Source: JAGPUQ01 sp050250395
GTDB taxonomy: Bacteria > Pseudomonadota > Gammaproteobacteria > Pseudomonadales > Porticoccaceae
Length of the DNA: 42,529 bases
Reading direction: 5' to 3'
NCBI GenBank assembly: GCA_050250395.1
Contig: JBFWOQ010000023.1
Location: forward strand, 1 to 42,529
Of the stretch, positions 32,941 to 41,549 are shown one piece after another (the stretch's first letter is position 1; every line of letters starts with the position of its first letter). The translations under genes and the position numbers were made by a program. The notes under the pieces were generated by a model that was not told the origin of the DNA, ran no database searches, and saw only the letters and a list, made by a program, of their open reading frames with translations.

Positions 32941-35123
32941 GTCAGGCGGCAGCGATGACATCGGCGGTCGGCTCCGCTAGCGCGGTTGCGATGAAGCGGG
33001 TCAGCGTCGATATCGGCGGGACCTTCACCGACTGCTTTCTGGTGTGGAGCGAGCGTCGCGCCGAGGGCAAGGCGCTCACCACGCACCACAATCTGGCGTC
33101 CGGCTTCATGGCGGCGCTCGAGGATGCCTGCGGCCAGCTCGGCCTTGAGGTCGAACAGGTATTGTCCGAAGTGGATGCGGTGCGCTATGCCACCACGCTT
33201 GGCACCAACGCGCTGATCGAGCGCAAGGGTCCCCGCGTCGGCCTGCTCACTACCTCGGGCTTCGAGTTCTCGGTTCCCCTGATGCGGGCACGCGGCTACG
33301 GCGATGGCCTCAGCGACGCCCAGCAGCAGGATCTGCCGGCGGCGACCCGGCCGGTGCCCATCGTGCCGCGCGCCATGATCGAGGGCATCGACGAGCGCAT
33401 CGATTTTCGAGGCGGGGTGGTGTTTGCCGTCGACGCGGAAAACATCCGCACCGCCGTGCGGCGGCTGGTGGATCGCGGCGCCCAGGCCTTCGTGGTGGCG
33501 CTGGTGAACTCGGTGGTCAATCCGGCCCATGAAAAACAGGTGGAGCGGATCATTCTGGAGGAATACCCGAGCCACCTGCTGGGCGCGATTCCCATTGTCC
33601 TGTCCCACCGGGTGGCCGGCCGCAAGGGCGAGTACGCCCGCACCATGTCGGCGATTCTCGACGCCTACCTGCACGACCAGATGTACCACGGCCTGGCGAG
33701 CCTGGAGCGGGTGCTGCGCCGGCACGGTTACCGGCGCCCCATGCTGGTGGTGCACAACTCCGGCGGCATGGCGCAGATGAGTTCCACCCATGCCCTGCAA
33801 ACCGTGCACTCGGGTCCGGTGGCGGGACTGGAAGCGACCCAGAGCCTGTCCGTACAGTTCAACGAACCCAATCTGATCGCCACCGACATGGGCGGCACCA
33901 GCTTCGATATCGGGCTGGTCACCGGCGACGGCGTGAAGTTCTACGATTTCAATCCCATCATCGACCGCTGGCTGGTCAGCACGCCGATGAGCTACCTGCA
34001 CACGCTGGGCGCGGGCGGCGGTTCCATCGCCCGCTTCGACCGCCTCTGGAACGCGGTGGAAATGGGGCCGGAGAGCGCCGGCTCCGATCCGGGTCCGGCC
34101 TGCTACGGCCGCGGCGGCCGCTTCCCGACCACCACCGATGCCAATCTCATCCTGGGGTACCTCGACGAGAACAACTATGCCGGCGGGCGCATCAAGCTGA
34201 ACCGGCGCCGCGCCGAGCGTGCCATCCGCGAGCATATCTGCGAACCCACCGGCCTCGATCTCGAAGCGGCGGCGCTCGCCATGCGTCGCAAGGTGGACGC
34301 CAACATGGCCGATGCGATCTTCAAGGAAGTCGCGGTGAAGGGTTATGACCCGCGCCAGTTCACCCTGCTGTCCTACGGTGGTGGCGGTCCGCTCCACGCC
34401 TGCGGTTATGCCGGCAAGATCGGTATTTCCCGCATCCTGATTCCGCCTTTCAGCGCGGTGTTTTCGGCGCTCGGCGCGGGCAGCATGAATCAGCTCCACA
34501 TCCACGAGCGCTCGCTGTATCTGATGCTCTACGACGCCACCAAGCGGCAGGTGCTCGACGATTTCACCGCCATCAACGAAACCGTGGCAATGCTCGAAGA
34601 ACTGGGTCGCGAGGATCTGCTGCGCCAGGGGGTGGCACCGGACGCCATCCGCGTGCGCGTCGAATTCGACATGCGCTACGGCAATCAGCTCGCCCAGACG
34701 GCGGTGGTGAGTCCGATCGACCGCGTCCGCTCGGATCAGGACGTGATGACCCTGCTGGATCTGTTCAGCGCCAACTATCAGAAGCGCTACGGCGTGGGCA
34801 GCGCGGCGCCGGAAGCCGGCATCCGCGTCAATGTGATTCGCGTGGTGTCCTATGTCGAGCACGCCGCGGTGACGTTGGAGCGCGCCGCCCCGCGTCCTGC
34901 CGCGGTAGCGAAGCACGGGTCCACTCGCGACTGCTGGTACGACGGCGTCGAGGGGCCGGTTTCCACCCGGGTGTACGACGTCGCCGAGGTGCCGGAGGGC
35001 GCGGTGATTGCGGGTCCGGCGCTGGTGGAGACTCCGCACACAACTTATCTCGTGTATCCCGACTGGTCGCTGACCATGGGCCGCCAGGGCTCCGCCTGGC
35101 TGGAACGGCACGGCGTCAACTGA
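32937..35123 (+). CDS. second HyuA-like subunit (ApcC-like)
   Basis: A 728-residue protein from GTG 32937, chosen because it forms a GTGA overlap with the preceding stop and has GGGGAGGG upstream; ATG 32955 or 32991 are alternatives. Unlike the first HyuA-like subunit, it has a canonical N-terminal phosphate motif (VSVDIGGTFTDCFLVW), then YATTLGTNALIERKGPRVGLLTT, HNSGGMAQMSS, a second ATPase motif (IATDMGGTSFDIGLVTGDG) and LLSYGGGGPLHACGYAGKIG. Two unequal HyuA paralogues in one operon match the alpha/alpha-prime pair of acetophenone carboxylase, where each has its own ATP site and two ATP are used per carboxylation. The C-terminal hydantoinase A domain (about 520-720) is complete. Confidence 0.78.
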   Translation: MSQAAAMTSAVGSASAVAMKRVSVDIGGTFTDCFLVWSERRAEGKALTTHHNLASGFMAALEDACGQLGLEVEQVLSEVDAVRYATTLGTNALIERKGPRVGLLTTSGFEFSVPLMRARGYGDGLSDAQQQDLPAATRPVPIVPRAMIEGIDERIDFRGGVVFAVDAENIRTAVRRLVDRGAQAFVVALVNSVVNPAHEKQVERIILEEYPSHLLGAIPIVLSHRVAGRKGEYARTMSAILDAYLHDQMYHGLASLERVLRRHGYRRPMLVVHNSGGMAQMSSTHALQTVHSGPVAGLEATQSLSVQFNEPNLIATDMGGTSFDIGLVTGDGVKFYDFNPIIDRWLVSTPMSYLHTLGAGGGSIARFDRLWNAVEMGPESAGSDPGPACYGRGGRFPTTTDANLILGYLDENNYAGGRIKLNRRRAERAIREHICEPTGLDLEAAALAMRRKVDANMADAIFKEVAVKGYDPRQFTLLSYGGGGPLHACGYAGKIGISRILIPPFSAVFSALGAGSMNQLHIHERSLYLMLYDATKRQVLDDFTAINETVAMLEELGREDLLRQGVAPDAIRVRVEFDMRYGNQLAQTAVVSPIDRVRSDQDVMTLLDLFSANYQKRYGVGSAAPEAGIRVNVIRVVSYVEHAAVTLERAAPRPAAVAKHGSTRDCWYDGVEGPVSTRVYDVAEVPEGAVIAGPALVETPHTTYLVYPDWSLTMGRQGSAWLERHGVN

Positions 35124-35124
35124 G

Positions 35125-37437
35125 ATGGCATCCATGACACAGACACCTTCCCACGATAACAGCCACGGTAATGGCCACGGCCACGGCCACAGCCACGGCC
35201 ACGGCCACAGCCACGGCCAGCGCAGCCTGATCGAGAAATTCCTCGACGAAAACGTGCTCTACCTCGGACCCGATCCCGCGATCATGGGCGATCACAGCGT
35301 ATCGACGCCCACGGCGCGGGAGCAGGCGGCGGTCGCGCTCTGGAAAGACCGGCCCGAGGAACTCAACCTGATCCGCAACCGCCTGCAGACTGCCTGTAAC
35401 GAATCCTTCGACATGGTCGAGCAGATGGGGGCGGCGCCGGGCGCCAAGTGGGGCGACCTCATCTCGGGGATCTTCTCGTGCCAGGGGGATCTGTCGCTGT
35501 CGAGTGCCGGCGGTGTGCTGGTGTTCTCGGTGCTGGCTCAGCACCCGGTCAAGTTCGCGCTCAAATACTGGAAGGACGATCCCACGGTGGGCATCCGTGA
35601 GGGCGACATCTTCATGCACAACGACGCCCGTTACGGCAACATCCACAACACCGACCAGAGCCTGTTCATTCCGGTGTTCGATGGCGGCGAGATCGTCTGC
35701 TTCGTCGGCGCCATCGTGCACGAGGGCGAAAACGGCGCCTGCGAACCGGGCGGCATGCCGGGCGGCGCCGAGTCGCCCTACGACGAAGGCCTGAAAATGT
35801 CGCCGCTCAAGGTGGGCGAGAATTTCGAGTTCCGCCGCGACCTGCTCACCTTCCTGCAAAACTCGGTGCGCGAACCCAAGCTGCAACTCGAAGGCATGAA
35901 GGCCAAGCTCCACGCCTGTCTGCGCGTCAAGCAGCGGGTCGAGGACATCATCCGCGCCCACAGCGTCGAGGCTTTCCTCGCCACCGTGCGCGGCACTCTC
36001 ACCGACACCGAGATGGAAGTGCGCCGCCGTCTGCGCACCTGGCCCGACGGCACCGCGCGCTCGGTGGTGTTCGCCGACAGCACGCTGCGCGAGAACGTGC
36101 TGATCAAGATCCGCTGCGAGGTGACCAAGCGCGACGACGAGCTGATCATCGATCTGCGCGGCTCGTCGCCGCAGTTTCTCAATCGCGCCAACAACACGGT
36201 GCTGGCGTCCATGAAGGGGATGCTGGCGCAGCTCTTCCTGATGTTCGTGTGGCCCGACCTGCCGCGCAACCAGGCGGTGTTCGCGCCGATCCGGGTGCTG
36301 ACGGATCCGGGTTCGACGCTCAACTGCTCGCCGGACGCGCCCAATGCCCAGAGCATGATGACCTTCTTCCCGGCCTTCACTGCGGTACAGGTGACGATTC
36401 CGAAGCTGCTGTATGCGGCGGGCTACCAGTCCACCGACATCATCGCCTGCTGGTACAACATGATCACCACCTTCGTTTACGGCGGGATCAACCAGCACGA
36501 GGAATTCGTCGGCAATGTCTGTGCGGATCTCAACGGCATGGGCGGCGCCGCCCGCGCCACCCGCGACGGCGAGCACTCGGTCGCGCCTATCTTCGCGTCC
36601 ATGGCCGACATCGGCGAGCAGGAGTTGATCGAAGAAGAAGTGCCGATGATGAAAATCGTCCCGCACCGGGTGATGGTGGATAACTGTGGTTTCGGCAAAT
36701 ACCGCGGCGGCCACGGCTATCAGCAGATCGCCACCCACAAGGACACCGGCGCCTGGGGCTACATGACCAACTTCATCGGATCGAAGTTTCCCTCGACCTA
36801 CGGCATTTTCGGCGGCTATGCCCCGGGCTGTTACCCGCTGTGCAAGGTGAAGGGTGTCAACGTCTTCGAGGTGATGCAGGACAGCCGCGAGCTGATGCGC
36901 TACACCATCGAGGAAATCATGAACGAGCGGCCGTTCCCGAACGCCCGCTACAGCAGCCATCACGGCGGTCTGCAATTCGAACTGGGCCAGCCCGGCGAGC
37001 TGTACATGATCACCCAGGGCGGCGGCGGCGGTTATGGCGATGTGCTCGAACGCGATCCCGAGGACATCGTGCGCGACTGGCGCGACGGCATCGTGTCGCG
37101 CCGGGTGATCGAAACCCTGTATCGGGTGGTGATGAACTACGACACCGGCGCCGTCGATCTGGAAGCCACGGAGCGGGCGCGGACCGAGGAGCGCAAGCGC
37201 CGTCTGGCCCGCGCCGTGCCGTTCAGGGAATTTGCCGCCCGGTGGACGCAGGCGTTGCCGCCCGCCCATCTGCCCTACTACGGTAGCTGGGACGACCCCG
37301 CCGTGCTGCATCTGGGTGCTCCGGATCGCACCTGCCCGGCGGATGCCATCCAGGCGGTAATGATGCCCGATCCCAAGGATGTCGAGATCGAGCGACTGCA
37401 AGCCGAGCTCGAGACCCTGCGGGCGCGGCTGGCGTGA
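35125..37437 (+). CDS. HyuB-like subunit with histidine-rich N-terminus (ApcD-like)
   Basis: A 770-residue hydantoinase B-type subunit. Residues 10-31 are a His/Gly/Ser run with nine histidines (encoded by an 18-bp tandem repeat), unusual for the family. The HyuB core starts near 80 (NRLQTACNESFDMVEQM) and has GDIFMHNDARYGNIHNTDQSLFIPVF, the EPGGMPGG loop, LRGSSPQFLNRANNT, GDGEHS-like RDGEHSVAP, MVDNCGFGKYRGGHGYQQ and GGGGGYGDVLERDPE. In acetophenone carboxylase this subunit forms the core with the two HyuA-like chains. ATG 35125 is one base after the previous stop; ATG 35134 would remove three residues but keep the His run. Its stop overlaps the next start (GTGA). A C-terminal heptad-like helix (KDVEIERLQAELETLRARL) may mediate assembly. 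Confidence 0.78.
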   Translation: MASMTQTPSHDNSHGNGHGHGHSHGHGHSHGQRSLIEKFLDENVLYLGPDPAIMGDHSVSTPTAREQAAVALWKDRPEELNLIRNRLQTACNESFDMVEQMGAAPGAKWGDLISGIFSCQGDLSLSSAGGVLVFSVLAQHPVKFALKYWKDDPTVGIREGDIFMHNDARYGNIHNTDQSLFIPVFDGGEIVCFVGAIVHEGENGACEPGGMPGGAESPYDEGLKMSPLKVGENFEFRRDLLTFLQNSVREPKLQLEGMKAKLHACLRVKQRVEDIIRAHSVEAFLATVRGTLTDTEMEVRRRLRTWPDGTARSVVFADSTLRENVLIKIRCEVTKRDDELIIDLRGSSPQFLNRANNTVLASMKGMLAQLFLMFVWPDLPRNQAVFAPIRVLTDPGSTLNCSPDAPNAQSMMTFFPAFTAVQVTIPKLLYAAGYQSTDIIACWYNMITTFVYGGINQHEEFVGNVCADLNGMGGAARATRDGEHSVAPIFASMADIGEQELIEEEVPMMKIVPHRVMVDNCGFGKYRGGHGYQQIATHKDTGAWGYMTNFIGSKFPSTYGIFGGYAPGCYPLCKVKGVNVFEVMQDSRELMRYTIEEIMNERPFPNARYSSHHGGLQFELGQPGELYMITQGGGGGYGDVLERDPEDIVRDWRDGIVSRRVIETLYRVVMNYDTGAVDLEATERARTEERKRRLARAVPFREFAARWTQALPPAHLPYYGSWDDPAVLHLGAPDRTCPADAIQAVMMPDPKDVEIERLQAELETLRARLA
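35179..35214 (+). repeat. 18-bp in-frame tandem repeat encoding GHGHSH twice
   Basis: GGCCACGGCCACAGCCAC occurs twice in perfect tandem, inside a longer region of CAC/GGC/AGC codons (35152-35217). It is in frame in the HyuB-like gene and codes for most of its histidine-rich tail. Such a repeat can expand or contract by slippage without breaking the frame. Confidence 0.9.
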
Positions 37438-38246
37438 CCGGACGGGTGCGCGCCTGGCTCGATGGCGGCGCCGCGCTGCGCTGGCTGAGCTTTCACGACT
37501 ATGCACGGCACGTGTTTGGCGGCGACCATCCGGACTGGTTCCGCGAGCCGATGCGGCAGGTTGCCGGGCTCGCCGACGCCAACAAGGTGCTGCGCTCCCA
37601 GGTGATCGAATTCGATCTGGGTGCGCTCTGGGCCGCGCACGCGGCACTGGCTGCGGCTGCCGAGGGTGCCGCGCGCCTCGCCGCGGTGCTGGAGTCTCCC
37701 GCCGTGGCGGGCTATTGCGATACCGCCATCGCCGCGCTGGTCCATCAGCAGGCCGGTCGCGCCGACGTATGGCTTGCGTTGCCGTCGCCCGGTGGCGCAC
37801 TGGTCGCGCTGGGTACGCCGGCCGACGCCATCGATTTCGACATGCTCGACGATGCGGCCGGTCTGATCGCCGACTTTCTGCGCACCAAGGCGGCCGCCGG
37901 CATCGACGGTGTGGTGATGACGCTCGCCGCCACCGGGATCGCCGCGGCGGACGAAATCGATGCGGTGGCGCCCATCCGCAGCAGCGCCGCACACTACGAC
38001 TGGCTGTTTGCACTGCGTGTCGTCAACGCCGCGCAGGCCGAAGCCTGGGCCGAAGTCGGCCCCGATCTCTGGCTGCCGGCGGATACGGGGGCGACGTTGC
38101 CGCCCGCCGCGCCGGCGTGTACTGGTCTGGAGCGGGCGTTCTGGCAGGGTGGACCGCCGCCGGCTGCCGGCGTTGCCCTGTACGGCACGGTGCCGGCGGA
38201 TCTCGACCCCGCGTCGATCGCGCAGCGCGTCGGGTCATTGCCCTGA
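37434..38246 (+). CDS. accessory carboxylase subunit (ApcE-like)
   Basis: A 270-residue Ala-rich soluble protein beginning at GTG (GTGA overlap with the preceding gene): MTGRVRAWLDGGAALRWLSFHDYARHVFGGDHPDWFREPMRQV. No catalytic motif is recognised. Its position as fifth gene of the set corresponds to the fifth, about 34-kDa subunit of acetophenone carboxylase, which is required for activity but is separable from the core complex. Here it is shorter (about 28 kDa). Assignment rests mainly on gene order and coupling; sequence similarity should be tested. It ends 36 bp before the CoA-ligase gene. Confidence 0.6.
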   Translation: MTGRVRAWLDGGAALRWLSFHDYARHVFGGDHPDWFREPMRQVAGLADANKVLRSQVIEFDLGALWAAHAALAAAAEGAARLAAVLESPAVAGYCDTAIAALVHQQAGRADVWLALPSPGGALVALGTPADAIDFDMLDDAAGLIADFLRTKAAAGIDGVVMTLAATGIAAADEIDAVAPIRSSAAHYDWLFALRVVNAAQAEAWAEVGPDLWLPADTGATLPPAAPACTGLERAFWQGGPPPAAGVALYGTVPADLDPASIAQRVGSLP

Positions 38247-38282
38247 TATTTCGGGCGTGCGCGCCCGGCGATGGAGGTATCC

Positions 38283-39842
38283 ATGATTCACACCAGCCAG
38301 AGCTCCCAGTTCATGTTTCGCAATGCCCTGTGGCGGCACGCGGCCAGGACCGCGCTGGTCGTCGGTGGACGTTCCTACACCTATCGCGAACTGGATGACC
38401 TTTCCAGCACCCTCGCCGCGGGCCTTGCCGAGCGCGGGATCGCGCGTGGCGATCGTCTCGCCATCCTGCTGCGCAACAGCGTCGAATTTGCGATCGCGGA
38501 TCTCGCCATTTTCAAGCTGGGCGCCGTGAAGGTGCCTCTCAACGAACTGCTCAGCCAGAGCGACGTGAGCTACATGATCGGCCACTCGGGCGCCAAGGCC
38601 CTGGTGCTGCACGGTTCCCTCGCCGACAAGCTGGATGGCGTGGCGCTGGCCGCCACCGGCCTGCGCACCCTGATTGAAGTCGACGATCTGGGCCGGGGCT
38701 GCGGTACCGGCCGCGAAGCCTGGAGCGCACTCTTTGCCGACGGCGCGCGCGCTTTCGAGTGGCGGGAAGTGCAGCCCCAGGATCCCGCGTTCATTCTCTA
38801 CACCGGCGGCACCACCGGACGCTCCAAGGGCGTTTTGCATACCCACCGCAGCATGATGATCAATGGCCTCACGCATCTGGTGAACGGCGAAATCGGCGAG
38901 ACCGAGCAGATGCTGCTGACCAGCCCGCTGCCTCATGCGGCGGGGTTTTTTCTCCAGGCCGGGCTGCTGGCGGGCGCCTGTATCCATGTGCATGACAAGT
39001 TCGACGCGGAACGCGTGATCGAGACTGTCATCAAGGAAAAAATCAGCTGGACCTTCATGGTGCCGACCATGATCTACCGGGTACTGGATGCCTATGATCC
39101 GGCGCGCCACGATCTGAGTTCGCTGCGCACCCTGGTGTACGGCGCCGCGCCCATTACCCGGGTGCGGTTGCAGGAGGTGCTCGCCAAGCTGGGCCCGGTG
39201 TTGTTGCAGCTGTTCGGGCAGACCGAAGTGCCGGATTTCGCGACCAAACTGTCCAAGGCGGATCACCTGGACGAGCGTTTTCTGGGTTCCTGCGGCCAAC
39301 CCGTCATCACCGCCGAGGTGTGCATCGGCGATCCCAGGGGCAGACCGCTGCCCTTCGGCGAGGTCGGCGAGATCATGGTGCGTTCGCCCTATACCCTGGA
39401 GAGCTATTACGACGACCCGCAGAAAACCGCGGAGGTTTATGTCGGCGAATGGATCAGGACCGGTGACGTGGGCTATCAGATCGACACCGGCCATGTCTTC
39501 ATCGTCGATCGCTCCAAGGACATGATCATCACCGGCGGCATGAATGTGTATTCGTCCGAGGTGGAGAACGCGGTGCAGGAATATCCCGGCGTGCGCCAGG
39601 TGATGGTGATCGGCATCCCCCACGCGGACTGGGGCGAGGCGGTGTGCGCGGCGGTGATTCCGGCCGGCCCGGATTTCGACGCCGACGACCTGATCGCGTT
39701 CTGCAAGCAGCGGCTCGCCGCCTACAAGGTGCCCAAGGTCGTCGAGGTGGTGGCGGATATTCCGCTCACCGCCTACGGCAAGCCCGACAAGAAAGCCCTG
39801 CGCGCCAAGTACTGGGGCGCCCAGACCCGCCAGGTCAATTGA
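38283..39842 (+). CDS. AMP-forming acyl-CoA ligase (possible beta-keto acid-CoA ligase)
   Basis: A 519-residue ANL-superfamily ligase. ATG 38283 is chosen because GGAGGT lies four bases upstream; the in-frame ATG at 38271 precedes that site. Motifs: FILYTGGTTGRSKGVLHTHR (P-loop, about 168-187), GQTEVPDF (near 311), YKLRTGD-type WIRTGDVGY (about 390), DRSKDMIITGGMNVYS hinge and catalytic Lys in TAYGKPDKKALR (near 502). It activates a carboxylate through acyl-AMP to a CoA thioester. In ethylbenzene-degrading Aromatoleum a benzoylacetate-CoA ligase follows the acetophenone carboxylase genes, so a beta-keto acid substrate is likely. Substrate specificity cannot be read from sequence by eye. Confidence 0.82.
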   Translation: MIHTSQSSQFMFRNALWRHAARTALVVGGRSYTYRELDDLSSTLAAGLAERGIARGDRLAILLRNSVEFAIADLAIFKLGAVKVPLNELLSQSDVSYMIGHSGAKALVLHGSLADKLDGVALAATGLRTLIEVDDLGRGCGTGREAWSALFADGARAFEWREVQPQDPAFILYTGGTTGRSKGVLHTHRSMMINGLTHLVNGEIGETEQMLLTSPLPHAAGFFLQAGLLAGACIHVHDKFDAERVIETVIKEKISWTFMVPTMIYRVLDAYDPARHDLSSLRTLVYGAAPITRVRLQEVLAKLGPVLLQLFGQTEVPDFATKLSKADHLDERFLGSCGQPVITAEVCIGDPRGRPLPFGEVGEIMVRSPYTLESYYDDPQKTAEVYVGEWIRTGDVGYQIDTGHVFIVDRSKDMIITGGMNVYSSEVENAVQEYPGVRQVMVIGIPHADWGEAVCAAVIPAGPDFDADDLIAFCKQRLAAYKVPKVVEVVADIPLTAYGKPDKKALRAKYWGAQTRQVN

Positions 39843-39942
39843 TTCGGCGGGTTTGTTTCCGCTTCAATGCGCTACATTCGACCTGACAATAATTTGCAAC
39901 CCGATAACAATTTCAACCCAACAACAATCCGGAGAACCAGTG

Positions 39943-40707
39943 ATGGGACGAGTGCAGGGGAAGGTCTGTCTGATTACCGGCGGCACCGCCGGGATCGGCT
40001 ACGCCAGTGCCGAGCTGTTCGGCCGCGAAGGCGGCAAGGTGGTGATCACCGACATTCGCCCTTCGGAGGGCGAGGCGGCAGCGCAGAAGCTGCGCGACCA
40101 GGGTTATGACGCGCGCTTCATCGAGCAGGATGTAACGTCCGAACAGCGCTGGCCCGAGGTGGTCGCCGAGACGGTGCGCCACCATGGCCGCCTCGACGTG
40201 CTGGTCAACAACGCCGGCGTGGGCGTGGAAACCGATCTGGAAAACAGCGATCTCGCCCACTGGCGCTTCGTCAACGGCGTCAATATGGAAGCGGTGTTCC
40301 TGGGCACCAAACACGCGATCCGGCAGATGAAGCTCAATGGCGGCGGCAGCATCGTCAATATCTCGTCCATCGAGGGCCTGGTGGGCGATCCCAGATTCGC
40401 GGCCTACAACGCCAGCAAGGGCGGCGTGCGGCTGTTCACCAAATCGGCGGCGCTCTACTGCGCCGAGAAGAAGTACAACATCCGGGTCAATTCGGTGCAT
40501 CCGGGGTTCACCAAGACACCCATGGTGGACAGCGCCATCGACATCTTCTCCCCCGCGGATGCCGAGCGCATCAACCGCGAGATCGTGGTGGGCTATATGG
40601 CCGAGGCCGTCGACCAGGCCTACGGCATCCTGTTTCTGGCTTCCGATGAGTCCCGCTACATGACCGGTTCCGAGCTGGTCATCGACGGCGGCTTTACGGC
40701 GCACTGA
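39943..40707 (+). CDS. short-chain dehydrogenase/reductase, paralogue 1
   Basis: A 254-residue classical SDR: NAD(P)-binding TGGTAGIG (12-19), VITDIRP with Asp after strand 2 (favouring NAD), NNAG (about 87-90), catalytic Ser in NISSIEG (about 142), and Tyr155/Lys159 in YNASK. C-terminal SDESRYMTGSELVIDGG is typical. Closest in feel to secondary-alcohol and hydroxysteroid dehydrogenases. By analogy to the 1-phenylethanol dehydrogenase next to acetophenone carboxylase genes, it could supply the ketone. GGAGAA lies 7 bp before the ATG. The 100-bp gap upstream is A/C-rich with repeated AACAA/ATAACAA patterns and may carry its own promoter. It is followed after 13 bp by a near copy. Confidence 0.85.
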   Translation: MGRVQGKVCLITGGTAGIGYASAELFGREGGKVVITDIRPSEGEAAAQKLRDQGYDARFIEQDVTSEQRWPEVVAETVRHHGRLDVLVNNAGVGVETDLENSDLAHWRFVNGVNMEAVFLGTKHAIRQMKLNGGGSIVNISSIEGLVGDPRFAAYNASKGGVRLFTKSAALYCAEKKYNIRVNSVHPGFTKTPMVDSAIDIFSPADAERINREIVVGYMAEAVDQAYGILFLASDESRYMTGSELVIDGGFTAH

Positions 40708-40720
40708 AGGGGAGAGGGCC

Positions 40721-41485
40721 ATGGGGAGGATTCAGGGCAAGGTCTGTCTGATCACCGGCGGCACCGCCGGGATCGGTTACGCCAGTGCCGAGCTGTTCGG
40801 GCGCGAAGGCGGCAAGGTGGTGATCACCGATATCCGTCCGACGGAAGGCGAGGCGGCGGCGCAGAAGCTGCGCGACCAGGGTCATGACGCATGTTTCATC
40901 GAACAGGACGTGACCTCCGAGACGCGCTGGCGCGAAGTCGTCGCCGCGGTGGTGCGCCACCATGGCCGGCTCGACGTGCTGGTCAACAACGCGGGTGTGG
41001 GTGCCGGCACCGATCTGGAAAACAGCGATCTCGCCCACTGGCGCTTTGTGCACGCGGTCAATCTGGAAGCGGTGTTCATGGGGACGCAGAATGCGATTCG
41101 CCAGATGAAGCAGAACGGCGGTGGCAGTATCGTGAACATCTCGTCGATCGAAGGCATCATCGGCGATCCGCGTTCCGCGGCCTACAATGCCAGCAAGGGC
41201 GGGGTGCGACTGTTCACCAAATCGGCGGCGCTTTACTGCGCCGAGAAGAAGTACAACATCCGCGTCAATTCCGTACATCCTGGATTTACCAAAACGCCCA
41301 TGGCGCAAAGTGTCGGGGATGTATTTGGCCCCGCCGATCTGGCGCGGATCCAGCACGAGATCGTCATCGGCCACATGGCGGAGCCCATCGATCAGGCGTA
41401 CGGGATTCTGTATCTCGCCTCCGACGAGTCCCGCTACGTCACGGGTACGGAGCTGATCATCGACGGCGGCTATACCGCACACTGA
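40721..41485 (+). CDS. short-chain dehydrogenase/reductase, paralogue 2
   Basis: Also 254 residues and a tandem duplicate of the preceding gene. By hand alignment without gaps I count about 39 differences, so about 85 percent identity. All catalytic residues (TGGTAGIG, NNAG, SSIEG, YNASK) are kept. Differences cluster at 95-130 (for example VETD to AGTD, NGVNM to HAVNL) and at 195-225 after KTPM (VDSAIDIFSPADAERIN to AQSVGDVFGPADLARIQ), the loop that lines the substrate pocket in SDRs. This suggests the pair differ in substrate or stereo-preference. GGGGAGAG precedes the ATG. Confidence 0.85.
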   Translation: MGRIQGKVCLITGGTAGIGYASAELFGREGGKVVITDIRPTEGEAAAQKLRDQGHDACFIEQDVTSETRWREVVAAVVRHHGRLDVLVNNAGVGAGTDLENSDLAHWRFVHAVNLEAVFMGTQNAIRQMKQNGGGSIVNISSIEGIIGDPRSAAYNASKGGVRLFTKSAALYCAEKKYNIRVNSVHPGFTKTPMAQSVGDVFGPADLARIQHEIVIGHMAEPIDQAYGILYLASDESRYVTGTELIIDGGYTAH

Positions 41486-41549
41486 GTTTTGTAGCCCGGC
41501 GGGGCGGAGGAGCGCCCGTCTGGCGATATCGCAACAGGGAGGAGGGACA

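Noticed and set aside
32814..35135. 773-codon minus-strand open frame opposite the second HyuA-like gene
   Set aside because: Antisense to conserved ATPase motifs and without any family signature of its own.
30663..37437. Reading the operon as hydantoinase or 5-oxoprolinase
   Set aside because: Those systems have one A and one B chain. Here there are two A-type chains, a Cys-pair small subunit and an extra fifth gene, followed by a CoA ligase, which fits the acetophenone-carboxylase pattern better. It is kept as an alternative for the substrate only.
35116..38013. 965-codon minus-strand open frame across the HyuB-like gene
   Set aside because: Antisense to clear HyuB motifs. Its C-terminal Val/Ala/Ile repeat is just the complement of the His/Gly repeat.
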